Shown here piece by piece: positions 41,913 through 50,287 of a stretch of 64,000 nucleotides of DNA (its first letter is position 1; each line of letters starts with the position of its first letter). Under the pieces are notes generated by a model. The model did not search any database, was not told the origin of the DNA, and saw nothing but the letters and a program-made list of their open reading frames with translations. Source of the DNA: Scatomorpha sp964535405 (GTDB lineage Bacteria; Bacillota; Clostridia; Oscillospirales; Oscillospiraceae); contig CAZHUG010000002.1 of NCBI GenBank assembly GCA_964535405.1, positions 16,119-80,118 of the forward strand, written 5' to 3'. Both the position numbers and the translations under genes were made by a program.

Positions 41913-42100
41913 ACACGTTCGCCGCGCGCTCAATCTGCATCGACGCTGATATCGCGGCGGCCATACGAGCGCTGACCGCCCAGCCGCAGAGCTGAATGTT
42001 CTCCACGAACGCTCAAAATACTGAGCAATTACAGGAACATTATAGCATATAATTTTCCTAATTGCACCGCATATTGAGCAGGAAGTTTTGAGGATACTTT

Positions 42101-42337
42101 ATGCAAAAGTTACGCCAGGACGTCAACATGGGCCGCAATCTGCGTGAGATAAGAAAGCGCGCCGGACTCACCCAGGAGCAGGTGACGGCGCAGCTCCAAC
42201 TGATGGGAAGCGAGATAAGCCGCTCTGTTTATTCAAGGTATGAAACCGGCGAACTCAACATAAGAATCAGCGATTTGATTGGTCTTAAAAGGGTTTTTCA
42301 TTGTCGGTACGATGATTTTTTTGAAGGCTTGGAATAG
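42101..42337 (+). CDS. XRE-family HTH regulator
   Basis: The protein is 78 aa with one Cro/C1 domain (GRNLREIRKRAGLTQEQVTAQLQLMGSEISRSVYSRYETGELNIRISDLIGLKRVF) and is paralogous to the 80 aa regulator at 19917. A short gap separates it from the small membrane protein at 42366, which has its own ribosome site. The 188 bp upstream of it hold no gene. Confidence 0.85.
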   Translation: MQKLRQDVNMGRNLREIRKRAGLTQEQVTAQLQLMGSEISRSVYSRYETGELNIRISDLIGLKRVFHCRYDDFFEGLE

Positions 42338-42365
42338 GGCTCATTTTGCAGGGAGGAGATATTCT

Positions 42366-42548
42366 GTGGATAGATTAATAATGGCGGTTTTGAAAATTGT
42401 CTGTGCGTTCACATTTCTTCACGGGCTGCTGCGCTGTATTAAATTCTATAATGACGGCGAAAAGGCAAGCGAAAACAAAGAGTTTCGCCAGATGTACATC
42501 ATGACAGGCATCAGCCTGATACTTATGATTTTGCCAGGCAATATCTAG
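42366..42548 (+). CDS. Small membrane protein
   Basis: The frame encodes 60 aa from GTG 42366, with GGGAGGAG 7 nt upstream. Two hydrophobic stretches (LIMAVLKIVCAFTFLHGLL and MTGISLILMILPG) flank a charged loop. It is probably co-transcribed with the HTH gene before it. No family recognised. Confidence 0.6.
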   Translation: MDRLIMAVLKIVCAFTFLHGLLRCIKFYNDGEKASENKEFRQMYIMTGISLILMILPGNI

Positions 42549-42604
42549 GCATGTTGCGAGCTCCGTCGCCTAAATCTCCGATGTCAAAAGACGTTTATAC
42601 AAAT

Positions 42605-42634
42605 AAAACAGAGCGGCTGGGCCGCTCTGTTTTT
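42605..42634. terminator. Bidirectional terminator
   Basis: The perfect stem AAAACAGAGCGGC/GCCGCTCTGTTTT lies between two convergent small genes and overlaps the stop of the second. Confidence 0.8.
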
Positions 42635-42932
42635 ATTTTTTCTTTTTTGTGAAATTGCGATTATTTATACCCATCAAAACAAACGTGGCAACGCTGAGAA
42701 TCGAAATAGCAAAATTCAACTCTTCAACATTTCTCGCAAAATAGCGGGCAAAAACACTAATACCAAAAATAGCCCCCAAAATTGCATTTCTGCGCTGCCA
42801 TTTCGCAAGTCCGGGATAATTTAGGTATTTTTTTGCTATCATGAATTTGAAACCCATAAAATGCAAAACAGCAGAAGTGCAAAAGAAAACTACCACAAAA
42901 ATCATCCAGATAAATTCTTTGTCAAAATTCAT
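42633..42932 (-). CDS. Small integral membrane protein
   Basis: The protein is 99 aa from ATG 42932, after TAGGAGTG. Three hydrophobic segments are visible (about 7-27, 50-65 and 74-88), with a basic KYLNYPGLAKWQRRNA loop and a KKKK C-terminus. I do not recognise the family. Confidence 0.65.
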   Translation of the reverse strand: MNFDKEFIWMIFVVVFFCTSAVLHFMGFKFMIAKKYLNYPGLAKWQRRNAILGAIFGISVFARYFARNVEELNFAISILSVATFVLMGINNRNFTKKKK

Positions 42933-42992
42933 ATTAAACACTCCTAAATAAATAATTTTCATTCCGGCGGGGGGCGCATATCTCCCCAACAT

Positions 42993-43204
42993 TGCAGTTT
43001 ATCGGATGACTTTTACATAGGAAATTTGCTGTTATATTTGATTTACCGGCGCTTATGTTTAAGCACTGTCTTTATACTTTTAGTATATGAACAAAGTAGG
43101 TGTTTGTCAATATTTCATGCGCCGTCCGCCAAGCCCGCGCAGGCCTTTTTTTTGCTCCTTAGCCGAGCAGGTCAAATAGTGCAATAGAACATCAACCATA
43201 GAAA
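42993..43204. other. Gene-free AT-rich region
   Basis: No coding signal is seen. The sequence is more AT-rich than its surroundings and contains no clear repeat or RNA gene. Confidence 0.4.
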
Positions 43205-43245
43205 AAACGGCAATACAGCCCCAAAACGAGGCTGTATTGCCGTTT
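43205..43245. terminator. Terminator downstream of the TRAP genes
   Basis: A long perfect stem AAACGGCAATACAGCC/GGCTGTATTGCCGTTT lies 25 bp past the stop of the minus-strand gene at 43270. Confidence 0.8.
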
Positions 43246-43269
43246 CATGCGTTCCGTCTTTGCGGAGCT

Positions 43270-43542
43270 TCAGTCTTTTTCTTCCCTGTGGATCTCCAGA
43301 ACGAAGGCCTTTTCCCCGCGCAGGTACATGTTGATGATCCCCAGCACGGAGAGGCTCACGCTCGTGATGCAGATCACGGGAAGCACGATCCCCGTTATGA
43401 CCTCGTTAATCTTGAGCGCGGTCTCGCCCCCGACGATGAGCGCCGCCACATAGGCCGCGCCGACGAACAGGATGGCAATCATCAGCAGCGCGGTCACCTT
43501 TGAAAATATGGAATAAGTGAGCTTAATAATTTTCTCTTTCAT
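43270..43542 (-). CDS. Small membrane protein, possible short TRAP DctQ-type subunit
   Basis: The protein is 90 aa with two hydrophobic segments (about 18-36 and 48-70). It starts 13 bp after the stop of the DctM-type permease at 43556. Usual DctQ subunits have four segments and about 160 aa, so this would be a reduced version. The alternative is an unrelated accessory protein of the permease. Confidence 0.5.
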   Translation of the reverse strand: MKEKIIKLTYSIFSKVTALLMIAILFVGAAYVAALIVGGETALKINEVITGIVLPVICITSVSLSVLGIINMYLRGEKAFVLEIHREEKD

Positions 43543-43555
43543 GCCGTCTCCTTTC

Positions 43556-44914
43556 CTAAACCAACGCCCCGAACATGGGCAGGACGCCGAAGAATATCAA
43601 TATGGTCAGGATGTACTGGGTTAAGCACCATACGAGGGTTATCTGCGTCGTCTTTTTAAAATCCGACTTGGCGATGCCCATGCAGATGAAAAAGCACAGC
43701 GCGAAGGGCGGGGTCATGTGCCCCATGGCATAGCTCATGGCATTGACCATGGATGCCGACAGCATCGGGTGAACCCCCGCCGCCGAGGCGACGGTTATGA
43801 AGATGCCTCCGAAGATCATGATTATCGCCGTGCCCTCCAAAAACATGCCCAGAACCGTGAAGAAGAGCGGCACGACCACCGCGATAAACCACAGCGGGAT
43901 ATGAACGCCCTCCAGCGATGCCGCAATGCCCGCAACTATGCCCGCGCCCTCGAATAGCTCACCGATGGCAAAGCCCACAAAGGCCATGATTATGACCGGG
44001 GCGACACTGCCCATGCTCTGCCCCACCATGCCGATGACCTCTCCCGGCGGGAGAGCCGCTCCCTTCTGCTTTCTGAGCCAGAGCACGTAGATTATCGAGG
44101 TGCTCGGCACGACCGCGAGCAGTATTGCGCTGAAGGCTGACGCGCCGGCGCTTCCAAGGCGGGAGGTGATGAAGCTGTCTGAATACATCGCGTCGAGAAA
44201 CAGCGGCACAAAGATGACCAGCGGCAGCAAAAGCGAGCGCCAGCCCTTTTTAAGCGCCTGTTTTAAGGGCAGCCTGTCCTCCTCCGGCACAGGCTGCACC
44301 TTATAGTGCTTTATTAGCACGAAAAGCGTTATAAATCGCTGTGCGAGAAACCAGAAGGCGACGACCCAGGAGAGCAGCCAGAAAGAGGAAAAGGTGTATT
44401 TACCGGGGTTAACAGTATTCAAGATGCCGTACATGATGAAGATCGAGCCGCTCGGCGGAATAACCGGCCCGAGAGCGCTGACCGCCATCTCTATCGTGGC
44501 GGCGAGCTCCGGAGAAAAGCCCGTCTTTATCATTGCGGGTATGACTATGGGCCCGACCGCGGCGGCGTTTCCCGGGCCAGTGCCGGAGAGAGCCCCCATT
44601 GCAGAGCTCGCCACAAGCGACACATATCCCGCGCCGCCGGAAAAGCGCCCCACCAGCGCGACGATTATATCTATCATGTCGTTTATTATGCCGCTCTTCT
44701 CAAATACAGAGCCAAAGACTATGAACGCCGCAATTGTATAGAGCAGGTGCGAGTTTGCGGCTCTCAGCAGATAGCCGCCGATATTTGCTATATTGCCGGT
44801 GATGACGACCACGAGCAGAAAGCCCGCAAGTATCGCCTCATACATCGGCCGCTTGAGCAGGCAGAAAACGATGATGACCGTGCCAATCAAAATCCCCAGG
44901 TATATCCAATCCAT
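43556..44914 (-). CDS. TRAP transporter large permease (DctM-type)
   Basis: The protein is 452 aa with about 12 membrane segments. The DctM core is visible in SAMGALSGTGPGNAAAVGPIVIPAMIKTGFSPELAATIEMAVSALGPVIPPSGSIFIMYG (about residues 105-165), and a related repeat in the second half (GMFLEGTAIIMIFGGIF...MVNAMSYAMGHMTPPFALCFF). It would import carboxylates with sodium, using an extracytoplasmic DctP receptor. No DctP gene is in the window, so the receptor would be elsewhere or lost. Confidence 0.87.
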   Translation of the reverse strand: MDWIYLGILIGTVIIVFCLLKRPMYEAILAGFLLVVVITGNIANIGGYLLRAANSHLLYTIAAFIVFGSVFEKSGIINDMIDIIVALVGRFSGGAGYVSLVASSAMGALSGTGPGNAAAVGPIVIPAMIKTGFSPELAATIEMAVSALGPVIPPSGSIFIMYGILNTVNPGKYTFSSFWLLSWVVAFWFLAQRFITLFVLIKHYKVQPVPEEDRLPLKQALKKGWRSLLLPLVIFVPLFLDAMYSDSFITSRLGSAGASAFSAILLAVVPSTSIIYVLWLRKQKGAALPPGEVIGMVGQSMGSVAPVIIMAFVGFAIGELFEGAGIVAGIAASLEGVHIPLWFIAVVVPLFFTVLGMFLEGTAIIMIFGGIFITVASAAGVHPMLSASMVNAMSYAMGHMTPPFALCFFICMGIAKSDFKKTTQITLVWCLTQYILTILIFFGVLPMFGALV

Positions 44915-44973
44915 TCCGGCTCACCTCCTGTTTTATCTCCGCGCCGGAGCTGTCGAGTTTCCGGCGCGCGCAC

Positions 44974-45969
44974 TTATATCACTATATCCGCGTAGCGCTC
45001 GGGCTCAAAGCCCTCATAGCCCGGAAATTCATAGGTATCGGGCCGCTTTTTGCCCAGCATCTCATAAACCCGGTCGGGGATGTCCTTCGGGTCCTTAAAC
45101 AGGTCAAAATGACAGCACTCGCGCGCAAAGACGTAATCGGGGTCGTCTATGAGGTCATAGGGGGTGTTTATGGCGTTCGGGAATCCGAAGCGCTCGATGC
45201 AGATCATCTCCTGCAGAGGCGAGTGCGTGCAGTAGACGGGAAAATCGTCCAGCCCGAAGGTGTATTCGCAGGCCTTGCATCGGCAGAGGCACTGCGGCAT
45301 CTCGTAGACGCCCTTTTCGATGAGCCAGGTGCCCGAGCCGCAGGGCGTCATTATAATCCGGCACTTTTCGTCGTCCTCAACCGCCGCGCAATATTCGCCA
45401 TGGCTGTGCAGACCCGCTATGCGCGACTCCACCCTGTATCGAAAGTCCCAGTTATTGCCCTTGGCGTTTACAAGCGTGGGGAGATAATAGTCCTCGACGA
45501 CGAGGCGCATGACCTCCCAAAGTCTCTCGGCGCCGAGCTTTTCATAGATGACGGTCTTGAGTCTCGTCTCCCATTCTATCCTCAGATCGTGCGAGTGGTT
45601 GAACTTAAAGTATTCCCTGTCGTTCCACGCTTTAACGGCCTGCACGTCCCCGGCGTCTATGTATTTTAACACCTCGTCGATGTCCGACTGCCGAATCCTC
45701 ATCGGTGAAATCTCCTCGTCCGTGAAGCCGCGGTACTTCCACACGTCGCAGATCGCGTCCCCGCCGAGCTCATTATATATCACGTCCGTCAGACGCGCAT
45801 CCCAGCGCACACGCAGGTCATAGGCGTTTGTGTAGAGCGGGAAGATCACGCTTATCCAGTGTCTTGCGCCCTTTTTGTCGCCCGCGTTCATGGCGTCTAT
45901 CATTTTAACATGGGGCGGTATGCACAGGAAATCCAGCTCCTCCTGTGTGAACACGCGCTTTGCTTCCAT
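44974..45969 (-). CDS. Cysteine-rich protein of unknown function
   Basis: The protein is 331 aa from the second ATG (45969), since GGGAGG is too close to the first. It is mainly helical up to residue 200 with repeated tryptophan/arginine-rich segments (LRVRWDARLTDVIYNELGG and LRIEWETRLKTVIYEKLGA), two copies of one unit. A later part holds MTPCGSG, CLCRCKAC, VYCTH, MICIERF and ECCHF, suggesting a metal or Fe-S site. It stands between a TRAP permease and a FadH-type reductase on the same strand, so it may be part of that pathway. I cannot name its family. Confidence 0.55.
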   Translation of the reverse strand: MEAKRVFTQEELDFLCIPPHVKMIDAMNAGDKKGARHWISVIFPLYTNAYDLRVRWDARLTDVIYNELGGDAICDVWKYRGFTDEEISPMRIRQSDIDEVLKYIDAGDVQAVKAWNDREYFKFNHSHDLRIEWETRLKTVIYEKLGAERLWEVMRLVVEDYYLPTLVNAKGNNWDFRYRVESRIAGLHSHGEYCAAVEDDEKCRIIMTPCGSGTWLIEKGVYEMPQCLCRCKACEYTFGLDDFPVYCTHSPLQEMICIERFGFPNAINTPYDLIDDPDYVFARECCHFDLFKDPKDIPDRVYEMLGKKRPDTYEFPGYEGFEPERYADIVI

Positions 45970-46009
45970 TTTCATTCCTCCCTGTTTTAATATCAGATAT
46001 GGCCGCGCA

Positions 46010-48019
46010 TCAAATTGCCCTCGCGATTGCGTTGGCGTCCCTGATGCCGAACATGATGTTGGACGGCCCCTTCGCGTCGCCCAGACACCAGACCTTCTTG
46101 GCTACGTTCCCGTTTATCTCTTTAAAAAGGCTGTCGTTTGCCTTAAGGCCGGTCGCCAGTATCACGGTGTCGGCAGGCAGAGCCCTCAGCCCGTTTTTGC
46201 CTCTGACTACGACCTCGTTTTCGTCTATACTCCCGACTGCGGTCTCGAGCAGAACCTCGACGTTTAGAAAATCCAGCATGTCGATGAGCATCAGCTTATT
46301 TGGCAGCGGCATGGGCTCAAGCCCCCCGCCCATGAGCTCGGGCGCCGCCTCTACGAGCGTCACCTTGTTTTTGCCGCGCTCCTCGCGCAGCCATACTGCC
46401 ACCTCACAACCGACAAGACCGCCGCCGATCACAACTATGTTGTCACCCTTGACGTCTCTGCGGTCCCTGAGTGCGTCCACGGCGTTTACGACGTTTTCGC
46501 CCTCAATGCCGGCAATGGGTGGTATATTCGGCGTGTTCCCAGTGGATACCACAATTTCGTCGCAGTCAAGAGCTTCGACATCACTGAGAGTCAGCGCGGT
46601 CTCAAGCCTGATCTCCACGCCCGCGCGCTCGAGCTCGCGCCCGTACCAGGCCAGCAGTCTGCGCTCGGCATCCTTGCTCTTATCCACGGAGGCCGCAAGG
46701 AAGGTGCCGCCCAACTCGGCGCCCTTCTCGTATATGGTCACGCTGTGTCCGCGCTGCGCCGCAACGCGCGCGCATTCCATGCCCGCCACGCCGCCTCCTA
46801 TGACCGCGAGCTTTTTGGGGACTGCCGCAGGCATCAGGCTGTATTCCTTTTCCCGAAACAGGCTGGCATTGACCGCGCAGAGCTGGGGCAGACCCTCAAA
46901 TATGTGTCCGACGCAGCCGAAGTTGCAACCGATGCAGGGCCTGATGTCCTCGTCGCGGCCGAGCTTTGCCTTGTTCGGCCAGTCCGGGTCTGCCAGAAGC
47001 CCACGGCCTATCACGATGGCGTCGACCTTGCCGTCTTTTATGGCCTTGTTTGCCATGTCGGGCTGGAGTATCTTGCCGCCGCAGAGCACGGGCACGCCGG
47101 ACTGCGCGGTGAGCGCCGCCACATCGTCGAGCCACAGCCCCTCTTTTTGGTACATGGGCGGGTACAGCCAGTAGAAAGAGTCGTAGGAGCCGTTTCCTAT
47201 GTAGAGAGCGTCATAACCCGCCGCCTCAAGCCTTTTTGCGACATACAGGCTCTCCTGGGGACTGCGCCCGTACTCTGTGTATTCCTCATCCGCCAGCCCG
47301 CCCTGGGCGGGGTTTTTGATGTGCTGCCTCACGCCTATCCGGCAGGAGACGGCGAAGTTTTTCCCGCAGGCTTTTTTGATGCCCTGCACGATGTCGCTCA
47401 TGATCTTTATGCCGCCGTCGAGCCCCGCGTATTCGTCCCCCCTTTTGTTGTAGCAGGGCTGCAGGAACTGGTCGAGCAGGTAGCCGCCGTAGCAGTTTAT
47501 GTCCACCCCGTCGCAGCCGGTTCGCCGGCAGAGCGCGGCGGCGCTTATCGTCGCGTCGATGATTCCTCTTATTTCGTCCGTGCCGAGGGCGCGGTGCTCG
47601 ATGGATGAATCCCAGCGGTTGCGGCCTTCAAAGGCCGCGACGCCCCCGCCCGGCGGGACTGAGCGCGGGAAAGCGACGCGCCCCCCGCCGAAGCCGAGCT
47701 GGATGAACACCTTCGTGCCGTAGGCGTGTACCCTGTCCACAAGCGTCTTATGGCGGGACAGAAATACCCCGGGCTTTTTAAAGGGGTTCATCATTTCGGG
47801 ATAGTCGTCGAACTGGAAGTCGGGCTGGTAGGCACCCGTGAAGATGAGACCCACGCCGCCTTTTGCCCGCTCCTCAAAATAGTCGATTACGACGGGGTCT
47901 ATTATGTCGCATTCATCCGTCCAGCCGATGTTGTGCATGCCGCTCATGCATATCTTGTTCTTTACCTCTACCCTGCCGATTTTAAACGGCTGGAACAGTT
48001 CGGGGTATGTAAGTGCCAT
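46010..48019 (-). CDS. FadH/BaiCD-type NADH:flavin oxidoreductase, copy 3 (divergent)
   Basis: The protein is 669 aa with the same three-part layout as the other copies. The barrel motif is unusual: VDINCYGGYLLDQFLQPCYNKRGDEYAG, lacking the H-A-H-G-Y form. The Fe-S motif is CIGCNFGC followed by QLC. The C-terminal half has VIGGGVAGMECARVAA and VVIGGGLVGCEVAVW. The loss of the usual histidine near the substrate implies a different proton donor or substrate. It lies between the unknown Cys-rich protein and an SDR, all on the minus strand. Confidence 0.88.
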   Translation of the reverse strand: MALTYPELFQPFKIGRVEVKNKICMSGMHNIGWTDECDIIDPVVIDYFEERAKGGVGLIFTGAYQPDFQFDDYPEMMNPFKKPGVFLSRHKTLVDRVHAYGTKVFIQLGFGGGRVAFPRSVPPGGGVAAFEGRNRWDSSIEHRALGTDEIRGIIDATISAAALCRRTGCDGVDINCYGGYLLDQFLQPCYNKRGDEYAGLDGGIKIMSDIVQGIKKACGKNFAVSCRIGVRQHIKNPAQGGLADEEYTEYGRSPQESLYVAKRLEAAGYDALYIGNGSYDSFYWLYPPMYQKEGLWLDDVAALTAQSGVPVLCGGKILQPDMANKAIKDGKVDAIVIGRGLLADPDWPNKAKLGRDEDIRPCIGCNFGCVGHIFEGLPQLCAVNASLFREKEYSLMPAAVPKKLAVIGGGVAGMECARVAAQRGHSVTIYEKGAELGGTFLAASVDKSKDAERRLLAWYGRELERAGVEIRLETALTLSDVEALDCDEIVVSTGNTPNIPPIAGIEGENVVNAVDALRDRRDVKGDNIVVIGGGLVGCEVAVWLREERGKNKVTLVEAAPELMGGGLEPMPLPNKLMLIDMLDFLNVEVLLETAVGSIDENEVVVRGKNGLRALPADTVILATGLKANDSLFKEINGNVAKKVWCLGDAKGPSNIMFGIRDANAIARAI

Positions 48020-48066
48020 GCTTTATATCGTCCTTTCTTTCTCTCACGACCCGCAGGGGGCTGTTA

Positions 48067-48909
48067 TCAGTCGGCGCCCTCGAGCCTTGTGGCCTGCGAG
48101 CGCTCCTTGTAATCTTTCATCTCCCGCGCCGCAAAGCTGAGCTTATTTTCCCAGGCTTCGTACACATCCGCTCCCATGGGAAGCCGCACCGGCATACGCT
48201 TTGAGACCGCAACCTCGTACAGGAGCCTTGCCGCCTTTTTCGGGTCGCCGGCCTGCTTGCGGTTGCCCGCTCTCGAGGCGTCAAGAGCCTTGTGCCCGAG
48301 CTTCCCCTCATATTCCTTCATGATGAGAGCCGGCTCCCGCCTCGAGCTGCTGTCGCGAAAATCCGTCCGGAAGGTGCCCGGGCACAGGCTCATAACCTGT
48401 ACACCCCAGTCGGAAAGCTCGAGGTTCAGCCCCTCCGAAAATCCGTCCACGGCAAACTTCGCCGCGTTATAGACCGAGCCGCCGGGGTCGCCCACCAGCC
48501 CGGATTTTGAGGACACGTTTATTATCCTGCCCCCGCCCTGAGAGCGCATCACGGGTATGACCGCCTTGCTGACGTTTATGAGGCCGAACACGCAGGTCTC
48601 GAACAGCTCGCGAGTTTCTTCGTCGGATATCTCCTCAAGCGCGCAGAAGATGCCGTAGCCCGCGTTGTTGACCAGGATGTCAATGCGACCGAAGGCCGCC
48701 AGAGCCTTCCGCACCGCGGGCTCTATCTGCTCTTTTCTTGCCACGTCGAGCGCAAGGACAAGCAGGTTTGGGTTTTCGCCGAACGCCTCGGCTGTCCTTT
48801 TAGCGTTTCTCGCCGCCGCAACCACCTTGTCTCCGCGGCTGAGGGCCTCCTCGGCGTATGCCCTGCCGAGGCCCCGGCTCGCACCGGTTATAAACCACAC
48901 CTTATTCAT
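48067..48909 (-). CDS. Short-chain dehydrogenase/reductase
   Basis: The protein is 280 aa with TGASRGLG, NNAGYG and catalytic YNAAK. It is longer than usual, with a C-terminal extension of about 40 residues (VRLPMGADVYEAWENKLSFAAREMKDYKERSQ) seen in some retinol/3-hydroxysteroid-type SDRs. It probably acts on the same substrate as the reductase after it. Start follows GGGAGG. Confidence 0.87.
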   Translation of the reverse strand: MNKVWFITGASRGLGRAYAEEALSRGDKVVAAARNAKRTAEAFGENPNLLVLALDVARKEQIEPAVRKALAAFGRIDILVNNAGYGIFCALEEISDEETRELFETCVFGLINVSKAVIPVMRSQGGGRIINVSSKSGLVGDPGGSVYNAAKFAVDGFSEGLNLELSDWGVQVMSLCPGTFRTDFRDSSSRREPALIMKEYEGKLGHKALDASRAGNRKQAGDPKKAARLLYEVAVSKRMPVRLPMGADVYEAWENKLSFAAREMKDYKERSQATRLEGAD

Positions 48910-48924
48910 TCGTGCCTCCCGACC

Positions 48925-50217
48925 TTATTGGACAGTGCCGGGGCTGTGCACGCCGGACGCGTTGAGCTTTTTCTTGTTGTCCGCCGCGGTTTTGTAGGCC
49001 GCCATCGTGCAGAAGTATCCAATGACGCACAGCACGCCCAGGAAGAGATAGGACGGGCCGTAACTTCCGTCACTCAGATCGGCGATCCAGCCTATAACCG
49101 GAGCTGTCAGCATTCCGCCGAGGTTATATATGAGCAGATAAAGCGCCGAGATGGTCTTGCAGTTTTCCGTCGTGGAGAGATCCATGGCGTATACCGAAAT
49201 GCCGGTCGTGCACAGCACGCCGCCTATGCCGTAGATGACAAAGATTGCAAATTGCAGACTCATGTTCATCACACCCGCCAGCTGCCACCACATGAGCATG
49301 GCGATAAGGCAGCAACCAAAGAATATCCAGGCGGTCTTGGTGGCGGAGAACTTATCCGAGATGAAGCCGAAACCAATCTTCGTGACGATGAGCACAAAGC
49401 CCGCAAAGGACAGCAGCGTCGCCACCTGAGTCGGGTTCCAGCCGGCGTTGGTGTACAGCACGCTCAGGTGTCCCCAGGCGTTGAAGTTAAAGCCGCCCAG
49501 GCAGATGAGGAAAATGCAGATGAGCAGATGGCTCAGCTTCGTCGCGGAATAATTGCTGTTCTCCACGAAGACTGCCTCGTCACCCTCGCCGCCGGAAGCC
49601 TTCTCACCGCCCAGAGGATAGATGCCCATTTCCTGTGGCGTGTCCTTCAAAATTATGACTATAAGCACAAGCACCACCGCCGTGACTGCAGCCTCGACCA
49701 GAAAGCAGCCGCGAAGCCCCATGCTGTCTATGAGCATCTTCTGAATGGGCGGTATCACCGTGCCGCACAGACCCGTGCCGGCTGTGATGATCCCCACTAT
49801 CAGACCCCTGTGCGCTATAAACCAGTTTCTGACAAGTGCCGTGATGGTCGTCATTCCCGCGGCGGCAAAGCAGATGCCCAGGAAGATGTTGCCGATATAT
49901 ATCATGGTGATGCTTGAGGCGAAGGCGCAGATTACCCAGCCGGCAATGGCCGAGACAAACGCAAGGATGGCGACGAGCTTGATCTTCAATCTTTTAAAGG
50001 TGGGAACCAGAATCAGCAGTGTTCCGATGCTCGCAAAGCTCCTGAACGAGGCCTGCAGGGAGCTCTGTGCGTTAGTTATCCCGTATTCGTTTATGATGTA
50101 GGGAAGATGTGTTCCGTAGGTAGTGTTCCCGAGCCCGACGCCCGCGAACATAATCAGAAGCAGCAGGCCGCACACCAACCAGGGATACTTAGATACCTTT
50201 AATTGCCTGTTTTCCAT
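48925..50217 (-). CDS. MFS transporter
   Basis: This 430 aa transporter has about 12 hydrophobic segments and the long central loop GGEKASGGEGDEAVFVENSNYS. GNTTYGTHLPYIINEYGITNAQSSLQASFRSFASIG resembles the N-terminal half of the oxalate/formate-type (OFA/MCT-like) subfamily. It starts after GGAGAAG and ends 16 bp before the SDR. Presumed to import or export the acid handled by the adjacent reductase and dehydrogenases. Confidence 0.8.
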   Translation of the reverse strand: MENRQLKVSKYPWLVCGLLLLIMFAGVGLGNTTYGTHLPYIINEYGITNAQSSLQASFRSFASIGTLLILVPTFKRLKIKLVAILAFVSAIAGWVICAFASSITMIYIGNIFLGICFAAAGMTTITALVRNWFIAHRGLIVGIITAGTGLCGTVIPPIQKMLIDSMGLRGCFLVEAAVTAVVLVLIVIILKDTPQEMGIYPLGGEKASGGEGDEAVFVENSNYSATKLSHLLICIFLICLGGFNFNAWGHLSVLYTNAGWNPTQVATLLSFAGFVLIVTKIGFGFISDKFSATKTAWIFFGCCLIAMLMWWQLAGVMNMSLQFAIFVIYGIGGVLCTTGISVYAMDLSTTENCKTISALYLLIYNLGGMLTAPVIGWIADLSDGSYGPSYLFLGVLCVIGYFCTMAAYKTAADNKKKLNASGVHSPGTVQ

Positions 50218-50287
50218 GTAACTTCTCCTTATCCATATTGATTATTTCCGTCCGGCAAAGCTTGCCCCGCGGGGCGAGTCCTGCCGG

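Noticed and set aside
41913..42100. Gap between the 56 aa protein and HTH gene considered as a small RNA
   Set aside because: No stable overall fold, promoter or terminator could be seen by eye.
45960..47174. 404-codon open frame on the plus strand
   Set aside because: Antisense to the third reductase and Ser/Pro-rich; no start signal and no motif.
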